Positions 1 through 7,282 of a DNA stretch of 8,627 nt are shown here, in pieces (position 1 is the first letter of the stretch; the number at the start of each line of letters is the position of its first letter). Location of the stretch: NCBI GenBank assembly GCA_937936675.1, contig CALDDL010000189.1:1-8627 (forward strand). The letters are read 5' to 3'. Made by a program: the position numbers and the translations under genes. The notes under the pieces are model-generated. The model was not told the origin of the DNA and searched no databases. It saw only the letters and a program-made list of their open reading frames with translations. The stretch is from an uncultured bacterium (lineage in GTDB: Bacteria > Bacteroidota > Ignavibacteria > Ignavibacteriales > Melioribacteraceae).

Positions 1-1
1 C

Positions 2-427
2 CCGATATTATCGCAATATAAAGTGAATGCTCGCTCTAAAAATATTGACTTTGATTTTCATTATGATATATTGCCAAATATCTATGGCGATGAATATAGC
101 ATCGGACAAATATTTTCTAACTTAGTGGATAATGCAATTAAATATACCAATACCGGTTTCGTTAAGTTGAAGGTCTTTGAATCAAACGAAAAAAATATAG
201 TAGTAAGAATAGCCGATTCCGGGATAGGAATAAGCGAAGAATATTTAGAAAAAATATTTGAACCGTTTTCACAAGAGGAGCAAGGATATTGCAGAAGTTA
301 TGACGGCAATGGTCTTGGTCTGGCTTTAGTAAAAAGATACTGTAAAATTAATAATGCAGAAATAGATGTAATAAGTGAAAAGGGAAAAGGTTCTTCTTTT
401 CAAATAACATTTAATGGATTAGAATGA
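2..427 (+). CDS. Histidine kinase, 3' part only (HATPase_c domain)
   Basis: This is the C-terminal ATP-binding (GHKL) domain of a two-component sensor histidine kinase, the part that binds ATP and phosphorylates a histidine in the missing dimerisation domain. The reading frame is open to the left edge, where it reads PILSQYKV, so the gene starts outside the window. The GTG at 23 lies inside the domain and is not a credible start. The expected boxes are visible in order: an N box NLVDNAIKYT with the Mg-binding Asn at 131-133, a G1 box DSGIGI from 215, an F box FEPF, and a G2 box GNGLGL from about 305. No receiver domain follows. The stop overlaps the next kinase's start in an ATGA (424-427), which suggests translational coupling. 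By hand alignment about 60% of residues match the same domain of the downstream kinase, so the two are tandem paralogues. The sensor part and the signal cannot be seen. Confidence 0.9.
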   Translation, partial: PILSQYKVNARSKNIDFDFHYDILPNIYGDEYSIGQIFSNLVDNAIKYTNTGFVKLKVFESNEKNIVVRIADSGIGISEEYLEKIFEPFSQEEQGYCRSYDGNGLGLALVKRYCKINNAEIDVISEKGKGSSFQITFNGLE

Positions 428-1926
428 ATAACGAATTTGATCTCGGCGAATTAAAAAATACCGAGAAACTTTATAATAAATTATTTGAGTCGGTTACCGA
501 TGCTCTCCTATTAATAAGGAATGAAGATGGTACGATATTAAAGGCTAATGAAGCAGTAGAGAAGATGTATGGATATACTCAAGATGAATTGGCAATATTA
601 AAGAATACCGATCTCTCTGCCGAACCGGAGAAGACCGAAAAAGTTACAAGAAGTTTTGATAATCTGATGAATCATTCCATTCGGATTCCGATAAGATACC
701 ATAAACGAAAAGATGGCTCGATATTCCCGGTGGAAATTACGGGTGAATTTTTCAAAGTAAATGATACACCTGTTCATATAGTAGCAATAAAAGATATATC
801 CTCGCGTCTTAAGAATGAAGAAATTCTAAAGGAGACGCAACAAAAATTCAAAGAAGTTTTTATGAATACCACGGTAGGTATTGCTATTACGAGTACAGAC
901 GGCTTTATGGAGATAAATAATTCTTACGCTGATATATTAGGTTATAAGAAAGAGGAGCTCTTAAATAAAAATTGGCGTGAGCTTACTCACCCAAACGACA
1001 TCCCATATAACGAAGAGATTGTAAAAGAAATATTATCCGGAAGGAAAACACGAGCAAGATGGGAAAAAAGATATATCCATAAAGATGGACATATAGTATG
1101 GACAGATATAAGCACCGTGCTTCAAAGAGATAAAGACGGTAAGCCGCTTAATTTTATTACTACGATAAATGATATTACTAAGCAGAAGGAAATTAAGGAC
1201 GAAATTATAAAAGCCAAAGAGATGGCGGAGAAATCTGACTTAATAAAAACCGAATTTCTAAATCAAATGTCTCACGAAATAAGAACACCAATAAATGTAA
1301 TACTAAGCAGCGTTAATTTAATCGGTGAAGTAGTTCAAGGCAAAATAGAAAAAGAATATGATGACCTATTCCCATGCGTGGAAAATGCTTCAAAAAGAAT
1401 AATAAGAACAATAGACGCAATACTCAATATGTCCGAACTTCAATCGGGACTATATGAACCGACATTAAAAGAGATTAATTTGGATTCGATTGTGATCGAT
1501 CCTCTTTATACAGAATATAAAAGGAGTGCCGAAGCCAAAGGCATTCGATTAATCTATTCCAAAAATAGCAGCAACGTAAAAATTAGCGGAGACGAATATA
1601 GCATAATACAAGTCTTTGCTAACTTAATCGATAATGCAATCAAATACACATTAAAAGGATTCGTACAAATATCACTCGAGAAAAAAGATCATGATGTAAT
1701 TGTCGAAATTCGAGATACGGGAATTGGGATGAGCGAAGAATTCCTTCCGATGATCTTTTCACCGTTTCAGCAAGAAGAGCAGGGCTATACGAGAAGCTTT
1801 GAAGGTAACGGTCTGGGACTAGCATTAGTCAAAAGATATTGTCATATTAACAATGCCCTTATTGACGTAAAGAGTAAAAAACATGAAGGAACTACCTTCA
1901 AAATACTTTTTAAGGGAATAGACTAG
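424..1926 (+). CDS. Cytosolic PAS-PAS sensor histidine kinase
   Basis: This is a complete 500-residue sensor histidine kinase. It should autophosphorylate on a histidine and pass the phosphate to a response regulator that is not in this window. Two PAS domains occupy about residues 20-130 and 140-255, each ending in a PAC-like strand (VAIKDIS and TINDITKQ). A short charged helical linker follows. The HisKA domain has the H box MSHEIRTPIN with phospho-acceptor His284. The HATPase domain (about 385-498) has the N box NLIDNAIKYT (Asn404), G1 DTGIGM (431-436), F box FSPF and G2 GNGLGLAL (461 onward). I see no signal peptide, membrane segment or receiver domain, so it is probably soluble and reads an intracellular cue. 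The ligand cannot be inferred. The ATG at 424 is chosen because it overlaps the previous stop as ATGA and precedes PAS1 by only about 15 residues; there is no clear Shine-Dalgarno. A GH5 gene follows after 36 bp with no terminator. Confidence 0.93.
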   Translation: MNNEFDLGELKNTEKLYNKLFESVTDALLLIRNEDGTILKANEAVEKMYGYTQDELAILKNTDLSAEPEKTEKVTRSFDNLMNHSIRIPIRYHKRKDGSIFPVEITGEFFKVNDTPVHIVAIKDISSRLKNEEILKETQQKFKEVFMNTTVGIAITSTDGFMEINNSYADILGYKKEELLNKNWRELTHPNDIPYNEEIVKEILSGRKTRARWEKRYIHKDGHIVWTDISTVLQRDKDGKPLNFITTINDITKQKEIKDEIIKAKEMAEKSDLIKTEFLNQMSHEIRTPINVILSSVNLIGEVVQGKIEKEYDDLFPCVENASKRIIRTIDAILNMSELQSGLYEPTLKEINLDSIVIDPLYTEYKRSAEAKGIRLIYSKNSSNVKISGDEYSIIQVFANLIDNAIKYTLKGFVQISLEKKDHDVIVEIRDTGIGMSEEFLPMIFSPFQQEEQGYTRSFEGNGLGLALVKRYCHINNALIDVKSKKHEGTTFKILFKGID

Positions 1927-1962
1927 CTCAGATAAGACTCACAATTTTTTCGGGAAATCTTC

Positions 1963-3918
1963 ATGAAAAAACCTCTACTTTTATTTCTCATATCTTTTTT
2001 ATTTTTATCACCGATTTCATCTCTCTTACAATCACAGCCTAAACCGCCATTCAAACATGGATTCAATCTTACGATGTGGATGCAGCAAGGCAATGATATC
2101 AATAAACTAAATTTCGGTGCTTACGGTAAAAAAGATTTAGAGAATATTAAGTCTCTCGGAGCCGATGTAATCCGTCTGCCAATTAACCTAAATTATTATA
2201 CTAACGGTTCGCCTAATTATACTATCGATCCGTTACTCTTTCGGTTTCTTGATAAGATTGTCGATTGGGCAGAAGAACTTCAACTGCATCTTATACTTGA
2301 TAATCATACTTTCGATCCGAGCGTTCCAACCGAACCAAACATTGCCGAAATTTTAGTACCCGTATGGAAACAGATGGCAGAGCATTATAAAGATCGTTCC
2401 GAATTAATCTATTATGAGATATTAAATGAACCGCATGGAATAAGCGAAGCGGATTGGAATAAAGCTCAATTAGAAGTAATAAATGCCATACGCGAAATAG
2501 ACACTATTCATACGATTATAATCGGCGGATCGAATTTCAATAGTTATAATAGCTTGGCGCAGATGCCCATTTATGAAGATAAAAACTTAATCTATACTTA
2601 TCACTTTTATGATCCGTTTCTTTTTACACATCAGGGAGCGAGTTGGTCAACCCCTTCAATGGAACCGGTTAAGAATATTCCCTTCCCTTATGATGAAGCA
2701 AGGATGCCCGCTATTCCTACTGAACTCGAGAACACTTGGCTGAAATGGTCTTATAACGATTATAAAAAAGAGGGCAAAATTTCCGAAGTAAGGAAACTTC
2801 TCGATATCGCTTCTGAATTTTCTAAGAAACGCAATGTACCGGTTTACTGTGGTGAGTTCGGTGTATATATGATTAATTCCGATCCTAATGATCGTATTGC
2901 TTGGTATGTGATTATCAAACTTTATCTCGAACAACTCGGAATAGCTTGGACTGCGTGGGATTATAAAGGAGGTTTCGGAATATTTAATAAAAATTCGCTC
3001 GAGCGTTTTGATTATGATATTAATATCCCGATGATTAATGCTCTGGGATTTAATCCTCCGCCACAAAAGATTGATACGTTTAGTCCCGATTCATCCCAGA
3101 TTAATTTTTATGATGATTATATTTCCTCTGAGTTTAATTTCACAGATTGGAGCGGAGGCGAACTTAAGCTTTATGAAACAGATTCGCCTAAGAACGGCGA
3201 ATTTTTTCTCTCTTGGGAAAATTCCGATCGCTATGGTAATTTCTCTTTCTTCTTCAAAAGAAAAAAAGATTTTAGTTATCTAGCAGCAAAAGGTTTCGCA
3301 CTCGATTTTTGGTTTAAAGGAGAAAAGGAAACTCGTTTTGAAATGCGGTTCGTTGATACAAAAATTAATAATGAAGACCACCCTTGGCGTAATGCGATAA
3401 CTATTGATAAATCAAAAACGAAGTTCGATGGCACTTGGCAGCACATCCAAATTCCATTAAGTAATTTTTCCGAGACCGGTTCTTGGGATAACGAGCAGTG
3501 GTATAATTCTCAGGGCAAATTTGATTGGAAGGAAGTAAATCTTTTTCAAATAGTTGCCGAGCATAATGATCTGAAAGGGATCCAGCTTTCGTTCGATGAT
3601 ATTAAAATAATTGATCCTAATCCTGTATCGGCAGCAAATGAAGTTGCGTTACCGAATGAATTTCAATTATATCAGAACTATCCTAATCCATTTAATCCTA
3701 CTACTACTATTGAATATTATATTTCCAAAGAGACTCACGTAACACTCAAAATTTATAATACACTCGGTGAAGTGGTAAGCGAATTAGTAAATGGAAATAA
3801 CCGCGCCGGATTGCACTCGGTTGCATTTAATGCAACTAATTTATCGAGCGGTGTATATTTTTATAAATTAGAAACTACTGATTTTAGTTCAATAAAAAAA
3901 TTAATATTAGTTAAATAA
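1963..3918 (+). CDS. Secreted GH5 glycoside hydrolase with T9SS sorting domain
   Basis: This 651-residue retaining glycoside hydrolase of family 5 has an endoglucanase/beta-mannanase-type fold; the substrate is not certain. Residues 1 to about 25 form a Sec signal peptide (MKK plus a long hydrophobic run), which supports the ATG at 1963. The GH5 barrel spans about 30-360: Arg71 (RLPIN), His115 (LILDNH), acid/base Glu156 in LNEPHG, His214/Tyr216 (YHFY), nucleophile Glu298 in YCGEFGVY, and Trp332 (AWTAWDY). All residues expected for activity are present. Residues about 380-552 look like an all-beta carbohydrate-binding module, possibly CBM11/30-like. From about 565 to the C-terminus is a type A type IX secretion sorting domain, beginning FQLYQNYPNPFNPTTTI and ending in the usual 'LxSGVYFYKL...KKLILVK' pattern, so the protein is probably released or anchored at the cell surface. 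The GH92 gene follows after 9 bp, so the two are probably co-transcribed. The upstream sequence CGGGAAATCTTC is at best a weak ribosome-binding site. Confidence 0.93.
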   Translation: MKKPLLLFLISFLFLSPISSLLQSQPKPPFKHGFNLTMWMQQGNDINKLNFGAYGKKDLENIKSLGADVIRLPINLNYYTNGSPNYTIDPLLFRFLDKIVDWAEELQLHLILDNHTFDPSVPTEPNIAEILVPVWKQMAEHYKDRSELIYYEILNEPHGISEADWNKAQLEVINAIREIDTIHTIIIGGSNFNSYNSLAQMPIYEDKNLIYTYHFYDPFLFTHQGASWSTPSMEPVKNIPFPYDEARMPAIPTELENTWLKWSYNDYKKEGKISEVRKLLDIASEFSKKRNVPVYCGEFGVYMINSDPNDRIAWYVIIKLYLEQLGIAWTAWDYKGGFGIFNKNSLERFDYDINIPMINALGFNPPPQKIDTFSPDSSQINFYDDYISSEFNFTDWSGGELKLYETDSPKNGEFFLSWENSDRYGNFSFFFKRKKDFSYLAAKGFALDFWFKGEKETRFEMRFVDTKINNEDHPWRNAITIDKSKTKFDGTWQHIQIPLSNFSETGSWDNEQWYNSQGKFDWKEVNLFQIVAEHNDLKGIQLSFDDIKIIDPNPVSAANEVALPNEFQLYQNYPNPFNPTTTIEYYISKETHVTLKIYNTLGEVVSELVNGNNRAGLHSVAFNATNLSSGVYFYKLETTDFSSIKKLILVK

Positions 3919-3927
3919 GAGACTCGA

Positions 3928-6255
3928 ATGAAAAAATTATTAGTATTACTATTACTAGCAGTAAGCCTAAACTTAAATGCTCAGAAAAAAACTCCTGCTG
4001 ATTACGTTAATCCATTAATAGGTACGGACGATATGGGACATACTTTCCCGGGTGCTGCGGTACCATTCGGATTAGTGCAGCTTAGTCCAGAAACCGATTC
4101 AGTATTATTTAGCTATGGAAAAAATTATAATCCCGAGGTTTATAAATACTGCGCCGGTTATCAATATACAGATAAAACAATAGTGGGATTTGCTCATACT
4201 CATTTTAACGGTACAGGGCACTCGGATCTTGGCGATCTATTAATTATGCCGACAGTAGGAAAACTGCGATTAAACCCCGGAACTAAAGATAATCCCGAAA
4301 GCGGTTATCGTTCCCGTTTCTCTCATTCAAATGAGAAAGCAACTCCCGGATTTTATTCAGTTAAGCTCGATGACTATAATATCAATGCCTCATTGAGTGC
4401 CACTGCTCATGCGGGATTTCATAAATATCAATTTCCTAAATCAGATTCGGCTCATATCATCCTCAATCTCACTTATGGCATTTATAATTATGACGGGAAA
4501 AATGTGTGGTCATTCGTTAGGAAAGAAAATAGCACATTAATAACAGGATATAGGCAGACGAACGGCTGGGCACGCACTCGTTATATCTATTTCGCAATTG
4601 AATTTTCTAAGCCGTTCAAATCTTATGGTTTCAGAAACGAAGAGCAGATGCTTTATCGTGGCTTCTGGAGAAGATGGAACGAGAATGATAATTTCCCCGA
4701 ACGTGCCGGCTCGAAAATAAAATGCTATTTCGATTTTGATACCGATGAAGGAGAAGAGATATTAGTTAAAGTCGGCATCTCCGGTGTGAGTACTAATAAT
4801 GCAATCGAGAATCTTAAATCCGAAATTCCCGGTTGGGACTTTGAAAAAACTGTATCCGATGCTAAAGATAAATGGAATAAAGAACTTTCTAAAATTACAA
4901 TCGAAGCCGATGAAATAAAGATGGAAAATTTTTATACATCGATGTATCATGCCTTTCTTAATCCGGTAGTATTCTCGGACGTGAATGGAGAATACCGCGG
5001 ACTGGATCAGAATATTTATAAGAATACAAAATCCGATAACTACACAACGTTTTCACTTTGGGATACATATAGAGCACTTCACCCTCTATATACAATTATT
5101 CAGCAGAAGCGAACAAGCGATATTGTAAACTCGATGATCGAACATTACGAGCAGAGCGTTCATCATATTCTTCCGATATGGTCTCATTGGGCAAATGAAA
5201 ATTGGTGCATGATCGGTTATCATGCCGTACCGGTAATTGCGGATGCTTATATGAAAGGGATTAAAGGATTCGATATTGAGAAAGCATTTCAAGCAGTGGT
5301 ATCGAGCGCAAACTACGACCCTAATGACGGCATAGGCGCATATAAGCAATATGGATACGTGCCCGAGAATATCTCATCTAATTCCGCATCGAAAACTTTA
5401 GAATATGCTTATGACGATTGGACGATATATCGCTTCGCCGAGAAATTAGGTAAGAAAAATGAAGCGGCAATTTTTGCTAAACGTGCAGAGAGTTTCAAAA
5501 ATATATATGACTCTAAAACTCATTATATGAGAGCGCGTAATACAGATGGAAAATTTAAAACACCATTCGATCCGCTGAGTGTTTCGGGACAAGGATATAT
5601 AGAAGGAAACGCTTGGAACTATTCGCTTTACGTACCGCAGGATATTAAGGGATTTATAAATCTACTAGGCGGAAACAACAAACTAATTACATGGCTCGAT
5701 TCTCTTTTCACGGTCGATCTCCCCGATAAATACTTCGGCGAAAGCGAAGACGTAACACGTGTGGGTATGATTGGTAATTATGTTCATGGAAATGAACCTT
5801 CGCATCACGTTCCATATATGTATAATTATGCCGGTGCGCCATGGAAAACTCAAGAACGAATTCATCAGATAATAAATACAATGTATAAGCCCGAGCCGCA
5901 CGGTCTATGCGGTAATGATGATTGCGGTCAGATGTCGGCTTGGTATATCTTCAGCGTAATGGGATTCTATCCCGTTGCCCCGGGAAGTAATGAATACGTA
6001 ATCGGAAGTCCGGCCGTTAATTCGGCTTCAATCAATTTAGAAAACGGGAAGTCATTTAAGATAACGGCAGAAAATTTATCAGATAAAAATATTTATATAA
6101 AAGAACTTTTACTCAACGGTAAAAAAATTAACCGCACATTTATTACTCATGATGAGATAATAAAAGGCGGTCAATTAAAATTTGTAATGCAATCGGAACC
6201 GAATAAAAATTGGGGAATATCTTCCGATTCACTTCCCTATTCGATGACTAAATAA
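3928..6255 (+). CDS. GH92 family alpha-mannosidase, exported
   Basis: This 775-residue enzyme belongs to family GH92, Ca2+-dependent inverting exo-alpha-mannosidases that trim mannose from N-glycans or mannans. The length is full for the family. Residues 1-18 form a signal peptide (MKKLLVLLLLAV...LNA) with likely cleavage before Gln19. There is no lipobox Cys and no type IX sorting domain, so a periplasmic location is inferred. The N-terminal beta-sandwich carries the family signature YVNPLIGT (26-33), TFPGAAVPFGLVQLSPET and the HTHFNGTGHSDLGD region (90-103). The (alpha/alpha)6 catalytic domain follows, with SLWDTYR (376-382), EGNAW (Glu559), HGNEPSHH (620-627), YNYAGAPWKTQ (632-642) and GNDDCGQMSAWY (662 onward). 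Glu559 and Asp664/Asp665 are the likely acid and base candidates, though I have not mapped them to a structure. Linkage specificity (alpha-1,2, 1,3, 1,4 or 1,6) cannot be told from sequence alone. It lies 9 bp after the GH5 gene and is probably its operon partner. No strong Shine-Dalgarno is visible. Confidence 0.95.
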   Translation: MKKLLVLLLLAVSLNLNAQKKTPADYVNPLIGTDDMGHTFPGAAVPFGLVQLSPETDSVLFSYGKNYNPEVYKYCAGYQYTDKTIVGFAHTHFNGTGHSDLGDLLIMPTVGKLRLNPGTKDNPESGYRSRFSHSNEKATPGFYSVKLDDYNINASLSATAHAGFHKYQFPKSDSAHIILNLTYGIYNYDGKNVWSFVRKENSTLITGYRQTNGWARTRYIYFAIEFSKPFKSYGFRNEEQMLYRGFWRRWNENDNFPERAGSKIKCYFDFDTDEGEEILVKVGISGVSTNNAIENLKSEIPGWDFEKTVSDAKDKWNKELSKITIEADEIKMENFYTSMYHAFLNPVVFSDVNGEYRGLDQNIYKNTKSDNYTTFSLWDTYRALHPLYTIIQQKRTSDIVNSMIEHYEQSVHHILPIWSHWANENWCMIGYHAVPVIADAYMKGIKGFDIEKAFQAVVSSANYDPNDGIGAYKQYGYVPENISSNSASKTLEYAYDDWTIYRFAEKLGKKNEAAIFAKRAESFKNIYDSKTHYMRARNTDGKFKTPFDPLSVSGQGYIEGNAWNYSLYVPQDIKGFINLLGGNNKLITWLDSLFTVDLPDKYFGESEDVTRVGMIGNYVHGNEPSHHVPYMYNYAGAPWKTQERIHQIINTMYKPEPHGLCGNDDCGQMSAWYIFSVMGFYPVAPGSNEYVIGSPAVNSASINLENGKSFKITAENLSDKNIYIKELLLNGKKINRTFITHDEIIKGGQLKFVMQSEPNKNWGISSDSLPYSMTK

Positions 6256-6269
6256 TCACTGGAGATAAA

Positions 6270-7184
6270 TCACCACTTCTTCCATCGCCAGAATAGGAAG
6301 AATACCATTACCGAAATAAGAGCCAAGCCCATAATTAATCCAAAGGCATAAGGCTCTTTTTCAAATGGCATCCCTACGTTCATAGAAAATGCGCTTACTA
6401 CAAAAGTAGGCACCATTATCATAATCGTAATTATATTCAAGGTCTTCATGAGCATATTAAGATTATTACTAATCAATGAGGCTTTAGCATCCATCAAACT
6501 CGCAAGAATATTTGAATAGATATCGGCTTGTTTATAACACTGTGCATTTTCAATTAATATATCATCGAGCAGATCGATCTCGTCTTGAGTGAATCCTTGC
6601 TTGCCCGAATTTAATTTCAGTTTTTCAATCAATGCCGAATTGGAGTTAATGGCGTTTTGATAATAGACTAAACTTTTGCCCAGAGTAAATTGCTCTAAAA
6701 GATAATGATTTTCCATCGAAGTACTAATCTTTTTTTCGATCTCATCGGAGAGGAGATTAATAGTTTTTAAGTGATCTATAAAATGGAGTATCGAGCTAAA
6801 AATAATCTTCAGCATAACATCATTAAGTGTATTGGCTTTATTAAAATGTTTGCCTCGAATAAGATCGATATCTTCGCCGATAACTACAATCAATTTATCC
6901 TTGAATAAGAACATACCAAGCGAAGAAACTCGAAAAAGTAACTTATCTGAACCGGAATATGGCTTAGGGATTTTGACGATCATTGCTATATGATCGGGCT
7001 CAAATTCTAATCTTGCTAGTTCATCAGGATCTAAGGATGAGCTAAGTGTGTGTTCATCTATATTATAATTCCCCACTAAAGCTTTTTTTTCCTCTTCGGT
7101 GGGTGCTATATAAATAAAGATATTGGCTGAATCAAAGGCTGAGACAACTGTTTTTGTGTTTAAGAGTTGGAAGGTTTTTACCAT
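6270..7184 (-). CDS. CorA-family divalent cation transporter with SMN signature
   Basis: This 304-residue protein has CorA architecture, a homopentameric inner-membrane channel for Mg2+ and sometimes Co2+, Ni2+ or other cations. An N-terminal cytosolic alpha/beta domain (about 1-125) is followed by a long helical stalk (about 125-250). Two C-terminal membrane helices follow: TM1 at about 250-266 (NIITIMIMVPTFVVSAF) and TM2 at about 280-299, then a short basic tail RWKKW. The pore signature after TM1, normally YGMN, is FSMN here (Ser267-Met268-Asn269, bases 6378-6386), followed by VGMPFEKEP. The short acidic loop and the helix pair otherwise fit the family. The start is well supported by GGAGG five bases before the ATG. 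It converges on the GH92 gene with a 14-bp gap and lies downstream of a probable terminator, so it is likely its own transcription unit. The Gly-to-Ser change leaves its ion selectivity and activity open. Confidence 0.88.
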   Translation of the reverse strand: MVKTFQLLNTKTVVSAFDSANIFIYIAPTEEEKKALVGNYNIDEHTLSSSLDPDELARLEFEPDHIAMIVKIPKPYSGSDKLLFRVSSLGMFLFKDKLIVVIGEDIDLIRGKHFNKANTLNDVMLKIIFSSILHFIDHLKTINLLSDEIEKKISTSMENHYLLEQFTLGKSLVYYQNAINSNSALIEKLKLNSGKQGFTQDEIDLLDDILIENAQCYKQADIYSNILASLMDAKASLISNNLNMLMKTLNIITIMIMVPTFVVSAFSMNVGMPFEKEPYAFGLIMGLALISVMVFFLFWRWKKW

Positions 7185-7189
7185 TGTTA

Positions 7190-7194
7190 CCTCC
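7190..7194 (-). promoter_or_regulatory. Shine-Dalgarno site of the CorA-family gene
   Basis: On the minus strand GGAGG lies five bases (TAACA) before the ATG at 7184-7182. It is a strong match to the anti-Shine-Dalgarno sequence and fixes the start of the transporter gene. Confidence 0.8.
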
Positions 7195-7221
7195 GGCTTG
7201 CTATTGCTTTGGAATCATTAA

Positions 7222-7252
7222 TTAACGGAAGGTATAAAATACCTTCCGTTAA
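7222..7252 (-). terminator. Perfect 14-bp inverted repeat, probable terminator after the aldo/keto reductase
   Basis: The arms TTAACGGAAGGTAT (7222-7235) and ATACCTTCCGTTAA (7239-7252) are exact reverse complements around a 3-base centre (AAA on plus, TTT on minus). The element begins 30 bases after the reductase stop on the minus strand and lies about 38 bases before the CorA start. That position fits an intrinsic terminator separating the two genes. The sequence after the stem on the minus strand is AT-rich (TTAATGATT) but has no long T run, so termination may be weak. A protein-binding palindrome in the transporter's promoter region is the main alternative. The strand is assigned from context. 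Confidence 0.6.
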
Positions 7253-7282
7253 ACTAATCAGAAAAGAATTTGTTTCAAATAA

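Noticed and set aside
23..25. GTG as start of the first kinase fragment
   Set aside because: The frame is open upstream to the window edge (PILSQYKV) and the GTG lies within the HATPase domain, so the gene is truncated by the window, not short.
1640..1825. 61-codon antisense frame opposite the second kinase
   Set aside because: It lies under the conserved N, G1 and F boxes of the kinase ATPase domain and has no supporting signal.
424..1926. Hybrid two-component (HTCS-like) regulator of the hydrolases
   Set aside because: The kinase lacks a periplasmic sensor, membrane segments, a receiver and an AraC output domain, so it is not the Bacteroidetes HTCS type despite its neighbours.
1927..1962. 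Possible promoter or terminator between the second kinase and GH5
   Set aside because: There is a short T run (ACAATTTTTTCGGG) but no stem before it and no recognisable -33/-7 or -35/-10 pair; 36 bases show nothing I can support.
2656..3066. 136-codon antisense reading frame
   Set aside because: It lies entirely opposite the conserved GH5 coding frame, shows no recognisable domain and has no plausible ribosome-binding context.
3038..3283. 81-codon plus-strand frame inside the GH5 gene
   Set aside because: It overlaps the GH5 gene in another frame and its product resembles no family I know; the GH5 protein is continuous through it.
4762..5901. Three antisense frames opposite GH92 (4762-4950, 5086-5349, 5683-5901)
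   Set aside because: They are shadows of a strongly conserved coding frame, short, and without recognisable motifs.
6258..6276. Imperfect inverted repeat TGGAGAT/ATCACCA between the convergent genes
   Set aside because: About six pairs with one mismatch, almost no loop, and no T tract; it is partly coding and too weak to call a terminator.
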